Source: Vibrio hippocampi (GTDB lineage Bacteria; Pseudomonadota; Gammaproteobacteria; Enterobacterales; Vibrionaceae). From it: a stretch of 64,000 nucleotides of DNA. Of the stretch, positions 16,651 through 25,220 are shown piece by piece. Position 1 is the stretch's first letter, and each line of letters begins with the position of its first letter. The DNA lies in NCBI RefSeq assembly GCF_921292975.1, contig NZ_CAKLCM010000003.1:1426001-1490000 (forward strand), read 5' to 3'. Under the pieces are notes generated by a model, which did no database searches, was not told the origin of the DNA, and worked only from the letters and a program-made list of their open reading frames with translations. The position numbers and the translations under genes were made by a program.

Positions 16651-18303
16651 TTAAATATTCGCAACCCGATAGCTGAGATAACCACCTATCAAGTTTTTCG
16701 CCTTAAAGCCATTATTCACCAATTGACGATACGCTACATTACCGCGTAAGCCGACTTGGCAATAGATGATGATCTCTTTGTCTTTTGGCAGTTCATCCAT
16801 GCGTTGACGAAGTTGGTCAACAGGGATGTTGATAGCGCCGTCAATATAGCCCACGCTCTTAAGCTCTGCTGGATTACGAACATCGAGCAATACTTGATCA
16901 TCATTCAAATCGTCAATCTCATCAAAGAAGATGGGCACCGCGTCACCTTGCATAATGTTATTGGCAACGAATGCCGCTTGATTGATCACATCTTTAGCTG
17001 AGCCAAATGGCGGCGCATAAGTGAGCTCAAGATGTTGCAACTGTTCAACCGTCATTCCGGCGCGCTGAGCCACCGCCATCACGTCAATGCGTTTATCGAC
17101 GCCATCTTTGCCGACCGCTTGAGCGCCAAGAATTTTGCCGCTGATCGGATCAAACAGCATCTTGAAAGAGACGGTCTCTGCTCCCGGATAGTAACTGGCA
17201 TGACTGGCAGTATGCACATAGACTTTTTGGTAGGCAATTGCCTGCTGTTTGAGCTGTTTCTCATTCTTGCCAGTCGAGGCCACCGCTAAGTCGAATACCT
17301 TACAAATCGCCGTGCCTTGAGTGCCTTGATAACGCTGCTCACGACCGAGCATATTATCTGCGGCCATTCGACCTTGACGGTTCGCGGGACCCGCAAGGGG
17401 AACCAAAGCCTGCTGCTTGGTCACGAAATCTTGCTCTTCGACCGCATCGCCGACTGCGTAGATAAAGGGATCACTGGTTTGCATCATGTCATTAGTGGCG
17501 ATGCCGCCTAAAGCCCCCAATTGCAGCCCAGCCTCTGAGGCAAGTTTGGTTTCTGGTCGCACGCCGATTGCCATGATCAACATATCGGTCGTCAAGCTCT
17601 GTTGATTACTTAAATGCAATTCAAGCTGCTGCTTGCCCGCCAGATACTCCATAGATTCCAGCGCCACATTGAGACGCAAATCCACTCCTTTTTGACGGAT
17701 TTCTTGGTGAACAAAGCCCGCCATTTCACGATCAACTGGCATCATCACTTGGTCTGCCATTTCAATCAGTGTGGTGGCAATGCCTCTTTGGTGGAATGCT
17801 TCCATCATCTCAAGACCAATAAAACCGCCACCGACAACCGTTGCATGCTGCACCTTTCGGGCAGCCAAGCCATTGATGATACGATCCATATCGGGAATGT
17901 TACGCAGTGAATACGTCAGGGGATTATCAATACCTGCGATAGGAGGCACGATGGGTGCAGCGCCTGGGCTTAATAACAAAAAGTCGTAGCTCTCATGATA
18001 TTCGCTGCCATCAAGTAGATTTTTGACCATCACACGCTTGGCTTGTCGATCAATCGCAACGACTTCATTCATCACTCGCACATCAACATTAAAGCGCGCT
18101 AAAAAGCTTTCTGGGGTTTGCAGTAACAGTTTGCTGCGGTCGGTAATGTCACCACCGATATGATACGGCAACCCGCAGTTGGCAAAGGAAACAAACGCAC
18201 CGCGCTCAAACATAATGATTTGAGCATCTTCGCTAAGACGACGCGCTCTCGCCGCGGCAGATGCTCCGCCTGCTACACCACCAACAATCACAATTTTGGT
18301 CAT
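16651..18303 (-). CDS. CoA-disulfide reductase / persulfide reductase with rhodanese domain
   Basis: 550 aa from the ATG at 18303, which has AGGG eight bases upstream; a GTG nine bases earlier is less well placed. The FAD site is at VIVGGVAGGASAAARARR (5-22) and the active Cys is C43 in FANCGLPY, as in CoA-disulfide reductases. The NAD(P) motif is VVGGGFIGLEMMEAF. A C-terminal rhodanese domain (about 460-550) carries C515 in IYCQVGLRG. Such fusions (CoADR-RHD, Npsr) reduce CoA disulfides, CoA persulfide or polysulfide in the cytosol. Two ATTAG/CTAAT dyads precede it, suggesting control by an ArsR-type persulfide sensor. It is convergent with the sigma factor gene. Confidence 0.93.
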   Translation of the reverse strand: MTKIVIVGGVAGGASAAARARRLSEDAQIIMFERGAFVSFANCGLPYHIGGDITDRSKLLLQTPESFLARFNVDVRVMNEVVAIDRQAKRVMVKNLLDGSEYHESYDFLLLSPGAAPIVPPIAGIDNPLTYSLRNIPDMDRIINGLAARKVQHATVVGGGFIGLEMMEAFHQRGIATTLIEMADQVMMPVDREMAGFVHQEIRQKGVDLRLNVALESMEYLAGKQQLELHLSNQQSLTTDMLIMAIGVRPETKLASEAGLQLGALGGIATNDMMQTSDPFIYAVGDAVEEQDFVTKQQALVPLAGPANRQGRMAADNMLGREQRYQGTQGTAICKVFDLAVASTGKNEKQLKQQAIAYQKVYVHTASHASYYPGAETVSFKMLFDPISGKILGAQAVGKDGVDKRIDVMAVAQRAGMTVEQLQHLELTYAPPFGSAKDVINQAAFVANNIMQGDAVPIFFDEIDDLNDDQVLLDVRNPAELKSVGYIDGAINIPVDQLRQRMDELPKDKEIIIYCQVGLRGNVAYRQLVNNGFKAKNLIGGYLSYRVANI

Positions 18304-18350
18304 TATCATCACCCTTAGATTTATACACTGAAGATGATAATAAAACCTAT

Positions 18351-18398
18351 AATTAGCAATGTCTAATTTATTTTTTATTTAATTAGATTTCTCTAATT
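18351..18398. promoter_or_regulatory. two ATTAG/CTAAT dyads, candidate ArsR-type operators
   Basis: AATTAGCAATGTCTAATT (18351-18368) and AATTAGATTTCTCTAATT (18381-18398) are two dyads with 6- and 7-base arms whose starts lie 30 bases apart, about three helical turns. They lie 48-95 bases before the reductase start. AT-rich dyads with these arms are typical of BigR/HlyU-like ArsR regulators. Confidence 0.6.
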
Positions 18399-18437
18399 AA
18401 CATTAAAGGCGCTCTCCTCTCCGATATTAACTGCAAT

Positions 18438-18470
18438 AAAAAAGGCAGCGACTCCATCGTCGCTGCCTTT
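18438..18470 (-). terminator. intrinsic terminator of nuclease gene
   Basis: AAAGGCAGCGAC pairs perfectly with GTCGCTGCCTTT around a 6-base loop, and on the minus strand T7 follows (TTTTTTTATT). It is about 100 bases past the nuclease stop. Confidence 0.88.
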
Positions 18471-18501
18471 GTCTCTAAGCTATCTTTTATCGGGCGTTAA
18501 C

Positions 18502-18570
18502 TTATATTAAACATTAAGCTTTCATTAGACATTAGCTTCTATCAAACATCAGCTTTTATCAAACGTTAAC
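18502..18570. repeat. short tandem array, 17-18 bp x 4, over nuclease stop codon
   Basis: Four degenerate units of the form TTTCATTAGACATTAGC run from 18502 into the last codons and stop of the nuclease gene. Confidence 0.7.
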
Positions 18571-21505
18571 GGTTTCTGCGACGCATCAAACCCAGCGCCA
18601 TCAATAACCCTAAACCCAATGGCGCTGTTGAGCCACCTGAGTCCGAGTCATCGCTACTGCTTTGTTCTGCTACGGTCACATCCATCGCTTCTGACGTGTA
18701 TGTCCCTGCATAGCCTTCAATGACTTTGCTGACTTGATAGTCACCGCTTTCATCCAGTGTTGTAGAGAGTTCAACCCAACCCTGTTGAATCATTTCCTGT
18801 GTCAGTTCAACCGATTCAGTTTCAGTACTGCTGACCGTGGCAGCGAACGTCCCTTTTTCTAGCATGGTTTCGGTTTTGTTCGCTACTAACATCGCTTTGT
18901 CACCAACGTGAAGATCGAAATCGTCAAGGTCAGTCAACAACATAACGACACTTAGCGGTTGGTTTTGCTCAGCTTGACTCACGTGCTCTGGCACATCTTG
19001 CGGCAAATCGACCGGTGTTGCTGGTGGCACGACCAACTCTGGAACGTCTTCATCATCACTAAACTCAAACACTACAATCGCAGGATCGTGATCAGAAGAG
19101 CGATACATATCGGAGTACTTAGTCAAATCACCAGAATACTGAGTGCTGTAATCCACCAAGCTAGATTCTGAAGCATTGATATTCCAATCGGCGGCATCAA
19201 TCACATAGTTGATAGTGTCTGCATCTACTAGGATATAATCCAAAGTCCCTAACGTATCGTTGTAAGAGTAGCTATACGAACCTTGATGGTACGCCTCAAT
19301 CGCATTGATATAACCAAACGATTCGGTTAACGCGCTTGGCTCAGAACCATCCATCTCTTCGTCGCCGATAAAGGTATCGCGAGCTGGCGTCACCGAGTAG
19401 CCTTCTGGCATTTCAGTCAGCAAGAGAATGGGATCTTCGCTGCCATAGGAATTGAGATCACCAAGAATCAACTTATAGCCGTCGATGTTTGCCATTTCTG
19501 TACCAAGTTGCTGAGCAGCAGAAACACGGAAGTTCTCGCAACTTCCCTGCATATCCGCGTCTTCTTCATCTTGTAGATTGACGTCTTCCCAGCAGGTTGA
19601 GCCCTTCGATTTAAAGTGATTCACAGAAACCGTAATGTTCTCGCCAGTACGGTTAATCGTAAAGGTTGGCGTCACTGCATCACGTTGGTAATTGTCGGTA
19701 TCGTCACCTTCGGTCGCGTGCTGTTCTGGCATCTGAATAATGCGGTAGGTCTCTAGGGAAACGCTGGCAGGTTTAAAAATGACATGGTTGGCAATCGCGT
19801 CTGTGCCGATATACTCATCATCACCGGACACATACTGATAGTGCTGGCTTTCATCTTCTATCAACCCATTGATCTTAGTAACAAGATGGTTGACCGCCGA
19901 ATCTTCACCAAAGCCGTTGTTTTCAATTTCCATCAAACCAACAATATCGGCGTCGAGAGCAATAATCGCCTTGGCGATCTTATCGCCCTGACGAGTAAAT
20001 TCCTCTTCCGTATCGGCACCACGATTGTCACCGAATGGGTTTTCTGCCCCGCCAAACTCAGAGTTAAAGTAGTTGAGTACATTGAATGTCGCGACTTTCA
20101 GTTCACCCTCTGCAACCTCTGGAGCTGTAGTACGTGCATTGTTACGAATAAAGTTCTCTTTAGTCGCTTCATTGGTCACATAAAGGCGATATTCACTGTA
20201 TGAATAGCCCAACACACCTTGCAGTCCATCGAGAGTATCATCGACACGGATATAATCGTCACTGGTGGTCGTGCCGTCTTCCATTGGCACCGCGCTGGCG
20301 GTTAGGAAATCTGGATACCAAGGCACAACGCCATTCTCAGCTTGTTCAAACGACTCGACAAATAGACGCTTCTCTTCGTTTTCCTCAGCTTGAGTCAGGG
20401 CTTGTTCTGAATTTGGCACATTTTGTTGGTTTTGGTGAAGATTGACTCGACCTTGAGACACCACCATGTTGTTACGGTATGAGTCATAATCAAAGCTAAA
20501 GGTACGCGTGACACGCATATCGGCTTCCGCATCAAGTTCAACCAGCATGCTTTCATGACGTTCAAGGGTAAAATCAAAACTCTCATCCGTTTCCAATTCG
20601 CGTAGTGGTGTCGCCGTCACCACCTTATCCGTCGCTTCAACGCTATGGATATAAGTATCGGTGAGCTGAGTAAAGCCGTAGTTCTCATAGGCTTTGCCCT
20701 GCACTGTCACGCTATCGCCAACCGTGACATCCGACACAGAAGTTCTCTGTACAAATATCGCGTCAGAAGTGTTGGCGTCGCCATCTCCGTCCGGATCTTG
20801 AATAAAGAATCCAACCGTCAAATGACTACCCAGTGCGACTTCTTGAATCGCGGTGACTATGCCGGTCACTTTATAATAATCTTCTGACTCATAACCGGAT
20901 TCAATCATCGGTGACGACCAACCATCACCTTGAATTTCCATGATGGTGGCATCTATCGCCTCTGGCACTTCCGGCTCTTCGCTCTCGTCCGATAAGCTGC
21001 CTAAACCATCAAACGTATCTTGCGCATAGGTATTCCAATCTGATTCATCAAATACCGTGCTTGCGGTCTCGCCAATACGACGCAGTGTGACCTCTTTGCC
21101 CCATCCCGATGTCGTTGGCACATCACCGACAATATCCACCACAACATCGCCATTCAAAATAGCGACTGCATCGCCGCCATTGTGGGCAAGATTGCCTGTA
21201 GATAGAGTCGCTACGCCACTCAGATCCACCTGATTAGGAATGTCACTAGAAGAGTGATAAACCACCATCAATTCGTTCGCAGCTAATGTTCCCGATAGCG
21301 TCACCATGCTAGTTGGTGATGTGTCACCATCTTTGTAGCGAACCAGTGAATAGCTTGACAGATCCACGGATTCCGAACCTTGGTTATACAGTTCAATCGC
21401 TTTGTTATAACTGCTGCCTTCGACGTACTCTGTGATCATAATGTTCGCTTGCGCTTGCGCAGTCAAAGCGAGCGCAATTGAGCAAGAGATAAGCGACTTG
21501 TTCAT
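18566..21505 (-). CDS. ExeM/NucH-family extracellular endonuclease with lamin-tail and GlyGly-CTERM
   Basis: 979 aa. After a signal peptide (1-20, ending AQA) comes a lamin-tail domain (about 21-145: IMITEYVEGSSYNKAIELYN), an OB-fold region (about 190-300), and an EEP-type nuclease domain (about 465-840) with ATFNVLNYF, LMEIENNG, SVNHFKSKGS, LILGDLNSYG and SSDHDPAIV, giving the Glu, His and Asp ligands. The C-terminus ends GGSTAPLGLGLLMALGLMRRR, a GlyGly-CTERM sorting signal processed by rhombosortase in type II-secreting Vibrio. It degrades external DNA for nutrition, biofilm turnover or escape from traps. A PurR-like operator lies about 200 bases upstream. It is monocistronic. Confidence 0.95.
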   Translation of the reverse strand: MNKSLISCSIALALTAQAQANIMITEYVEGSSYNKAIELYNQGSESVDLSSYSLVRYKDGDTSPTSMVTLSGTLAANELMVVYHSSSDIPNQVDLSGVATLSTGNLAHNGGDAVAILNGDVVVDIVGDVPTTSGWGKEVTLRRIGETASTVFDESDWNTYAQDTFDGLGSLSDESEEPEVPEAIDATIMEIQGDGWSSPMIESGYESEDYYKVTGIVTAIQEVALGSHLTVGFFIQDPDGDGDANTSDAIFVQRTSVSDVTVGDSVTVQGKAYENYGFTQLTDTYIHSVEATDKVVTATPLRELETDESFDFTLERHESMLVELDAEADMRVTRTFSFDYDSYRNNMVVSQGRVNLHQNQQNVPNSEQALTQAEENEEKRLFVESFEQAENGVVPWYPDFLTASAVPMEDGTTTSDDYIRVDDTLDGLQGVLGYSYSEYRLYVTNEATKENFIRNNARTTAPEVAEGELKVATFNVLNYFNSEFGGAENPFGDNRGADTEEEFTRQGDKIAKAIIALDADIVGLMEIENNGFGEDSAVNHLVTKINGLIEDESQHYQYVSGDDEYIGTDAIANHVIFKPASVSLETYRIIQMPEQHATEGDDTDNYQRDAVTPTFTINRTGENITVSVNHFKSKGSTCWEDVNLQDEEDADMQGSCENFRVSAAQQLGTEMANIDGYKLILGDLNSYGSEDPILLLTEMPEGYSVTPARDTFIGDEEMDGSEPSALTESFGYINAIEAYHQGSYSYSYNDTLGTLDYILVDADTINYVIDAADWNINASESSLVDYSTQYSGDLTKYSDMYRSSDHDPAIVVFEFSDDEDVPELVVPPATPVDLPQDVPEHVSQAEQNQPLSVVMLLTDLDDFDLHVGDKAMLVANKTETMLEKGTFAATVSSTETESVELTQEMIQQGWVELSTTLDESGDYQVSKVIEGYAGTYTSEAMDVTVAEQSSSDDSDSGGSTAPLGLGLLMALGLMRRRNR

Positions 21506-21701
21506 TCTAATTCCTTGAATAATATTTTTAGTAAAATAATGAGCACCACACTAAGCTCAACAGCATGATGTGTGCCGTGCATGACTGAGTGATATTTTTA
21601 GGTGCTTTTGAAAGAATTAGGGTTACTGAGTTTTGTTAAATTTAAATGTCACAAACTATTTCCCAATATTATTAGGCAATGGGAACTATAATTAAAACAC
21701 T

Positions 21702-21717
21702 GGCAAACGTTTGCGAA
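21702..21717. promoter_or_regulatory. PurR-like operator upstream of nuclease gene
   Basis: GGCAAACGTTTGCGAA contains the perfect palindrome GCAAACGTTTGC, close to the PurR consensus of gamma-proteobacteria (ACGCAAACGTTTTCGT, from memory). Another LacI-family protein could use it. It is 197 bases before the nuclease ATG. Confidence 0.55.
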
Positions 21718-21721
21718 TTAA

Positions 21722-21760
21722 CATGTAATCGATTTCAATTAAGCTGAAATCGATTACATG
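21722..21760. repeat. perfect 16-bp inverted repeat
   Basis: CATGTAATCGATTTCA is followed, after 7 bases, by its exact complement. It stands 5 bases from the PurR-like site. The stem is AT-rich and lacks a T run, so a protein site or cruciform is as likely as a terminator for the DUF2913 gene. Confidence 0.6.
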
Positions 21761-21857
21761 AATTATTTGATATATTTTTATTTCATCACTAATTAACCAC
21801 GATAATATCATTAATATTTAGGCGGTTATTAGAAAATAAATAAAATTAACTTTATGC

Positions 21858-22484
21858 TTAAGCGAGCTGCAAAATAATTCTGACGAAGTTTTCATCTTCG
21901 TATTGAAGTTGGTAGCTGAATACTGGGTTTGCATAGATAGCACCAAGGAAAAGATGCTTCTCTCTGACCGTGCCTCTAAACAAAATAGAGATGGGTTTTT
22001 CCAGTTGGTTTTTGCGCCCAAAATGGGCATTCAGATCGGAAGAAAGCACGCACAGCAAGCAGCCACTTTCATCATGCTTCAAATCGACCGCTTCTGGAGT
22101 GGACAATAGAGCCGTGGTTCCTAGCTTACGTTCAATTTCTCGAATCAGTAGCAGGTAATTATCAAGGTGAGGTTGCTGAATTTCGGGTTTGGCTTCAATG
22201 CCAATAAGCAGCACGTTTTCTAAATCAACTTGGGACTTTTTCGCCTGTAATGTCAGCGTCTTAAGCTGTTTTCTGATGCCTTTATACTTGTGGCTTTTCA
22301 GCTTAGGTTTCAGCCATTTTATCAAAATATCATTACACCAAGCAGGGTCGCATTGACCTGTTTTTAAAGTGCGTTTTTTGAATTCCAGATGGAGCAAGGC
22401 GTGAAGAGACACCTCATGCAATAATAGGCTTGATGAGGAGTTAGACGGACTAAGTTGCGGTGAACGGCTTCCTGTGTTCGGCAT
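21858..22484 (-). CDS. DUF2913-like protein
   Basis: 208 aa from the ATG at 22484; the frame stays open upstream through the tRNA gene, which is an artefact, so the start is placed after it. The core HEVSLHALLHLEF, then ILIKWLKPKLKSHKYKGIRKQLK, recalls DUF2913, a family seen mainly in Vibrio; this is from memory. It is predicted cytosolic, alpha-helical in its first half, with no catalytic motif recognised. No clear ribosome site is visible. It starts 22 bases past the 3' end of tRNA-Leu and may be read through from it. Confidence 0.65.
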   Translation of the reverse strand: MPNTGSRSPQLSPSNSSSSLLLHEVSLHALLHLEFKKRTLKTGQCDPAWCNDILIKWLKPKLKSHKYKGIRKQLKTLTLQAKKSQVDLENVLLIGIEAKPEIQQPHLDNYLLLIREIERKLGTTALLSTPEAVDLKHDESGCLLCVLSSDLNAHFGRKNQLEKPISILFRGTVREKHLFLGAIYANPVFSYQLQYEDENFVRIILQLA

Positions 22485-22505
22485 AGAAGTTTGTCTAAAG
22501 TTGAA

Positions 22506-22589
22506 TGGTGCCGAGAGAGGGACTCGAACCCTCACACCAAAGGCACTAGCACCTCATGCTAGCGTGTCTACCAATTTCACCATCTCGGC
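22506..22589 (-). tRNA. tRNA-Leu (GAG)
   Basis: The minus strand folds into a class II tRNA: acceptor GCCGAGA/TCTCGGC, D-loop AATTGGTAGA, anticodon stem CTAGC/GCTAG with loop ATGAGGT giving anticodon GAG, a long variable arm, and T-loop GGTTCGAGTCC. The discriminator A and CCA are encoded (22506-22509). It closely resembles E. coli leuU. Confidence 0.97.
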
Positions 22590-22604
22590 ATCGAATTTAA
22601 GCTC

Positions 22605-22633
22605 AATATGACCAAGCTTACAGTCTAGGTCAA
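22605..22633 (-). promoter_or_regulatory. sigma-70 promoter of tRNA-Leu
   Basis: On the minus strand TTGACC (22628-22633) and CATATT (22605-22610) are separated by 17 bases, placing initiation a few bases ahead of the tRNA 5' end. Confidence 0.7.
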
Positions 22634-22773
22634 CGATGTTAACCGAGGGATGAACCCTTGTATAGCCTTTAGTAGCAAGAAACTGTGCTTTGAGCAATCG
22701 TTCGAACAACAAGTGAACAATCTTGATGAAATTTAACCAGAAATGCATCTGAGGCGTATCAAAGTGGGGGCAT

Positions 22774-22811
22774 TATCGAGGCAACATTACTGTATCGAGG
22801 CAACATTGCTG
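22774..22811. repeat. short tandem duplication, 19 bp x 2
   Basis: TATCGAGGCAACATTACTG is followed directly by the same unit with one change. Confidence 0.9.
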
Positions 22812-23136
22812 CGCCTACCACGGTTTCTATCTGCCGAGCACCAAATCTGAATTTTTCAGCTCAACATACGAGCAAGCTTGGTGATAACGGCGTTGTTCAG
22901 GATAGTGGCTATATAGCCAATAATTAAATTTCATTAATTACCATCAATAAGATAAAACCACTCTCCATATTTAGAATAAAAACAATGAATTTTCCTCCCA
23001 ATAATCAAGCAATTCAAATAAGAAACAAACACAACCAAATTATAATTAACAAATATATTAAATATAAATGTAATCGAATTGTCTTATTCAGTGACTATTG
23101 TCTTGTTCGTCTATTTAATATAAAGGAATAATTATA

Positions 23137-25149
23137 ATGAAACATAAGATGCAGCATAGTTTGGTCGCCTTGGGAGTGATTGTTGCGCTCGCAGGATGTA
23201 GCTCAGATGATGATGACAATAGTCAGGGAGTTACTGCCGACTTTACTTTGCAGTTGCTTCATGTCGCAGATATGGATGGTTCTAATTCAACGGTTTTGGA
23301 AAACGCGGGCAACTTCGCCGCTTTGGTTGAGGGTTTCACCAGCCAAAACGCAGACAACACACTATTTTTAAGCTCGGGCGATAACTATATCCCGGGCTCT
23401 CGTTATGATGCTGCCGATGATGATTCAATGGCAAGTGTTGCGGGTATCGAAGTTCCCGGAGTGGCTCGTGCCGACATCGCGATGCTAAACGCTATGGGCT
23501 TGCAAGCTTCTGCTGTGGGTAACCACGACCTTGATGGTGGCAGTAGCGAATTTGCCTCTATTATTTCGCAAGACGGTAACTATCCCGGCGCACAGTTTCC
23601 GTACCTAAGTGCGAACTTAGATTTCACCACCGATAGCAACACGGCAGGTCTTGTTGCTGATGCTGGAATGGATGCATCCGATCTGAGTAATAAACTGACC
23701 GCCAGCACGGTGATTGAAGTAAATGGTGAAAAAATCGGTATTGTCGGTATTACTACCCCAACCAATGACGATATTACTACTGTTGACGACATCACTGTCT
23801 ATCCAGCTAACGACGATATCAATGACTTGGCCGCTATTGTCCAGACCGAAGTCGATGCGCTAACTGCGGCGGGCATCAACAAGATTATTGCTCTCGCCCA
23901 CATGCAATCTATCAGCTACGAGCTTGAGCTAGCCGAGCTACTTAAAGATGTCGATATTATTGTTGCAGGCGGTTCAAATACGCTACTCGCCAACGATGAT
24001 GACCGCCTATGGGATGGCGATACGGCTGCAGATAGCTACCCAATTATGAAAACGGACGCCAATGGCAACGATGTTGCTGTCGTCAACGTTGACGCTGACT
24101 ACAAATACCTTGGTCGCTTAGTGGTCGGTTTTGATGCCGAGGGTAACCTGCTTGCCGATACTATCTCCTCTGACACAAGCGGTCCTGTGATTACCGATGA
24201 CGAAATGGTGGCAGCAACAGAAGGCGCGGTCGCCAATGACTCGGTTGATGCGATTGTTACTGCCATCAACGATGTGCTTGTGACCAGTGAATCTAACATT
24301 GTCGGTCACACTGACGTTTACCTAAACGGTACGCGTGGTTATGTAAGAACAGAAGAGACAAACCTTGGTAACTTATCTGCCGATGCGAATCTTTGGTATG
24401 CGCAATTACATGACAATACGGTCTTGATGTCACTGAAAAATGGTGGCGGTATCCGTGCTGATATCGGCTACTCTGCTTACCCTGCGGGTTCGACAGATCC
24501 AGAAGACCTAACGTACTACCCACCAGCAGCCTACGCCGCAGCGGGTAAAGAAGAGGGTGATATTTCTCAATACGATATTCAAACGGCTCTCGCGTTTAAC
24601 AACGGTCTGTCTGTTTTCGACCTAACGGGCAGTGAACTTTGGGATATCCTTGAGTACGGTGTCGCCGGAGTTGAAAATATCTCGGGTTCTTTCCACCAAG
24701 TTGCCGGTGTGTGTTTCACTTATGACGCAAGCAAAACGGCACGTGTTGCTGATGCTGAAACCGATGTTGTCACGACTCCTGGTGAGCGAGTTCAAACCAT
24801 CATTGTTGATACCGATGGTAATGGCGTGTGTGACGAAGCAAGCGATGATGTGGTAATGAAAGACGGCACTATGATGTTGGGTTCGTCGGTATATCGTACA
24901 GTTTCTCTTGATTACCTTGCGTCTTCTGCCCCTTACCCGTGTGATGGCGATGATTGTACTAACCAAGTACAACTGGGTGACGATATGACGACCGATCCAC
25001 AGTTGAGTTCATTTGCTGAAACGGGTAGCGAGCAAGATGCGCTTGCCGAATATCTACAAGCGTTCCACCCTGACTCTAACGCCTCATACTCTACCAACGA
25101 TAGTATTGATGGTGGTGCGGCGGATGTTCGTGTCGTTCGTCTCGATTAA
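23137..25149 (+). CDS. 5'-nucleotidase / metallophosphatase lipoprotein
   Basis: 670 aa. The start MKHKMQHSLVALG ends in lipobox LAGC, followed by an Asp-rich segment (SSDDDDN), so it is a predicted lipoprotein. The N-terminal phosphoesterase domain (about 35-350) has SSGDNYIPGS, VGNHDLDGG and ALAHMQS. The C-terminal substrate domain has NGGGIRADI and the LAFNNGLSVFDL segment of the 5'-nucleotidase family. The first metal motif reads HVADMDG where the family usually has HTNDxHG, so one His ligand is replaced by Asp. It should release phosphate from nucleotides outside the inner membrane. With the nearby nuclease it could complete breakdown of external DNA. It has its own strong terminator. 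Confidence 0.9.
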   Translation: MKHKMQHSLVALGVIVALAGCSSDDDDNSQGVTADFTLQLLHVADMDGSNSTVLENAGNFAALVEGFTSQNADNTLFLSSGDNYIPGSRYDAADDDSMASVAGIEVPGVARADIAMLNAMGLQASAVGNHDLDGGSSEFASIISQDGNYPGAQFPYLSANLDFTTDSNTAGLVADAGMDASDLSNKLTASTVIEVNGEKIGIVGITTPTNDDITTVDDITVYPANDDINDLAAIVQTEVDALTAAGINKIIALAHMQSISYELELAELLKDVDIIVAGGSNTLLANDDDRLWDGDTAADSYPIMKTDANGNDVAVVNVDADYKYLGRLVVGFDAEGNLLADTISSDTSGPVITDDEMVAATEGAVANDSVDAIVTAINDVLVTSESNIVGHTDVYLNGTRGYVRTEETNLGNLSADANLWYAQLHDNTVLMSLKNGGGIRADIGYSAYPAGSTDPEDLTYYPPAAYAAAGKEEGDISQYDIQTALAFNNGLSVFDLTGSELWDILEYGVAGVENISGSFHQVAGVCFTYDASKTARVADAETDVVTTPGERVQTIIVDTDGNGVCDEASDDVVMKDGTMMLGSSVYRTVSLDYLASSAPYPCDGDDCTNQVQLGDDMTTDPQLSSFAETGSEQDALAEYLQAFHPDSNASYSTNDSIDGGAADVRVVRLD

Positions 25150-25166
25150 AACCCATCGTGATTAAC

Positions 25167-25197
25167 AAAAAGCTTTCTCAATTGGGAAAGCTTTTTT
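25167..25197 (+). terminator. intrinsic terminator of 5'-nucleotidase gene
   Basis: An 11-pair stem (AAAAAGCTTTC with GAAAGCTTTTT) over an 8-base loop, ending in a T run, 18 bases past the stop. Confidence 0.92.
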
Positions 25198-25220
25198 GTT
25201 TCCGCTCACCCAGCGATTGA

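Larger units (their letters stand above)
21506..21857. other. intergenic stretch with operator-like elements
   Basis: An AT-rich region between the nuclease start and the DUF2913 stop. It contains the PurR-like palindrome at 21702-21717 and a perfect 16-base inverted repeat at 21722-21760. No coding region is recognised. Confidence 0.6.
22590..23136. other. intergenic stretch between tRNA-Leu and 5'-nucleotidase gene
   Basis: Contains the tRNA promoter, a 19-bp tandem duplication, then an AT-rich leader of about 200 bases. A 12-base direct repeat (AATTGTCTTATT at 23077, TATTGTCTTGTT at 23096) lies shortly before the nucleotidase start and may be a regulator site. No other gene is recognised. 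Confidence 0.5.

Noticed and set aside
22485..22535. N-terminal extension MRVRVPLSAP of the DUF2913-like gene
   Set aside because: These codons are the 3' part of tRNA-Leu read as protein, so the start was moved to 22484.
22506..22589. tRNA-Leu as an integration site for a mobile element
   Set aside because: No integrase, no repeated tRNA 3' end and no change in gene character nearby.
22554..22748. 64-codon minus-strand frame overlapping tRNA-Leu
   Set aside because: It ends within the tRNA sequence and has no supporting signals; typical artefact over tRNA genes.
23077..23107. Pho box ahead of the 5'-nucleotidase gene
   Set aside because: The repeated ATTGTCTT words are 19 bases apart, not 11, and do not match CTGTCAT well.
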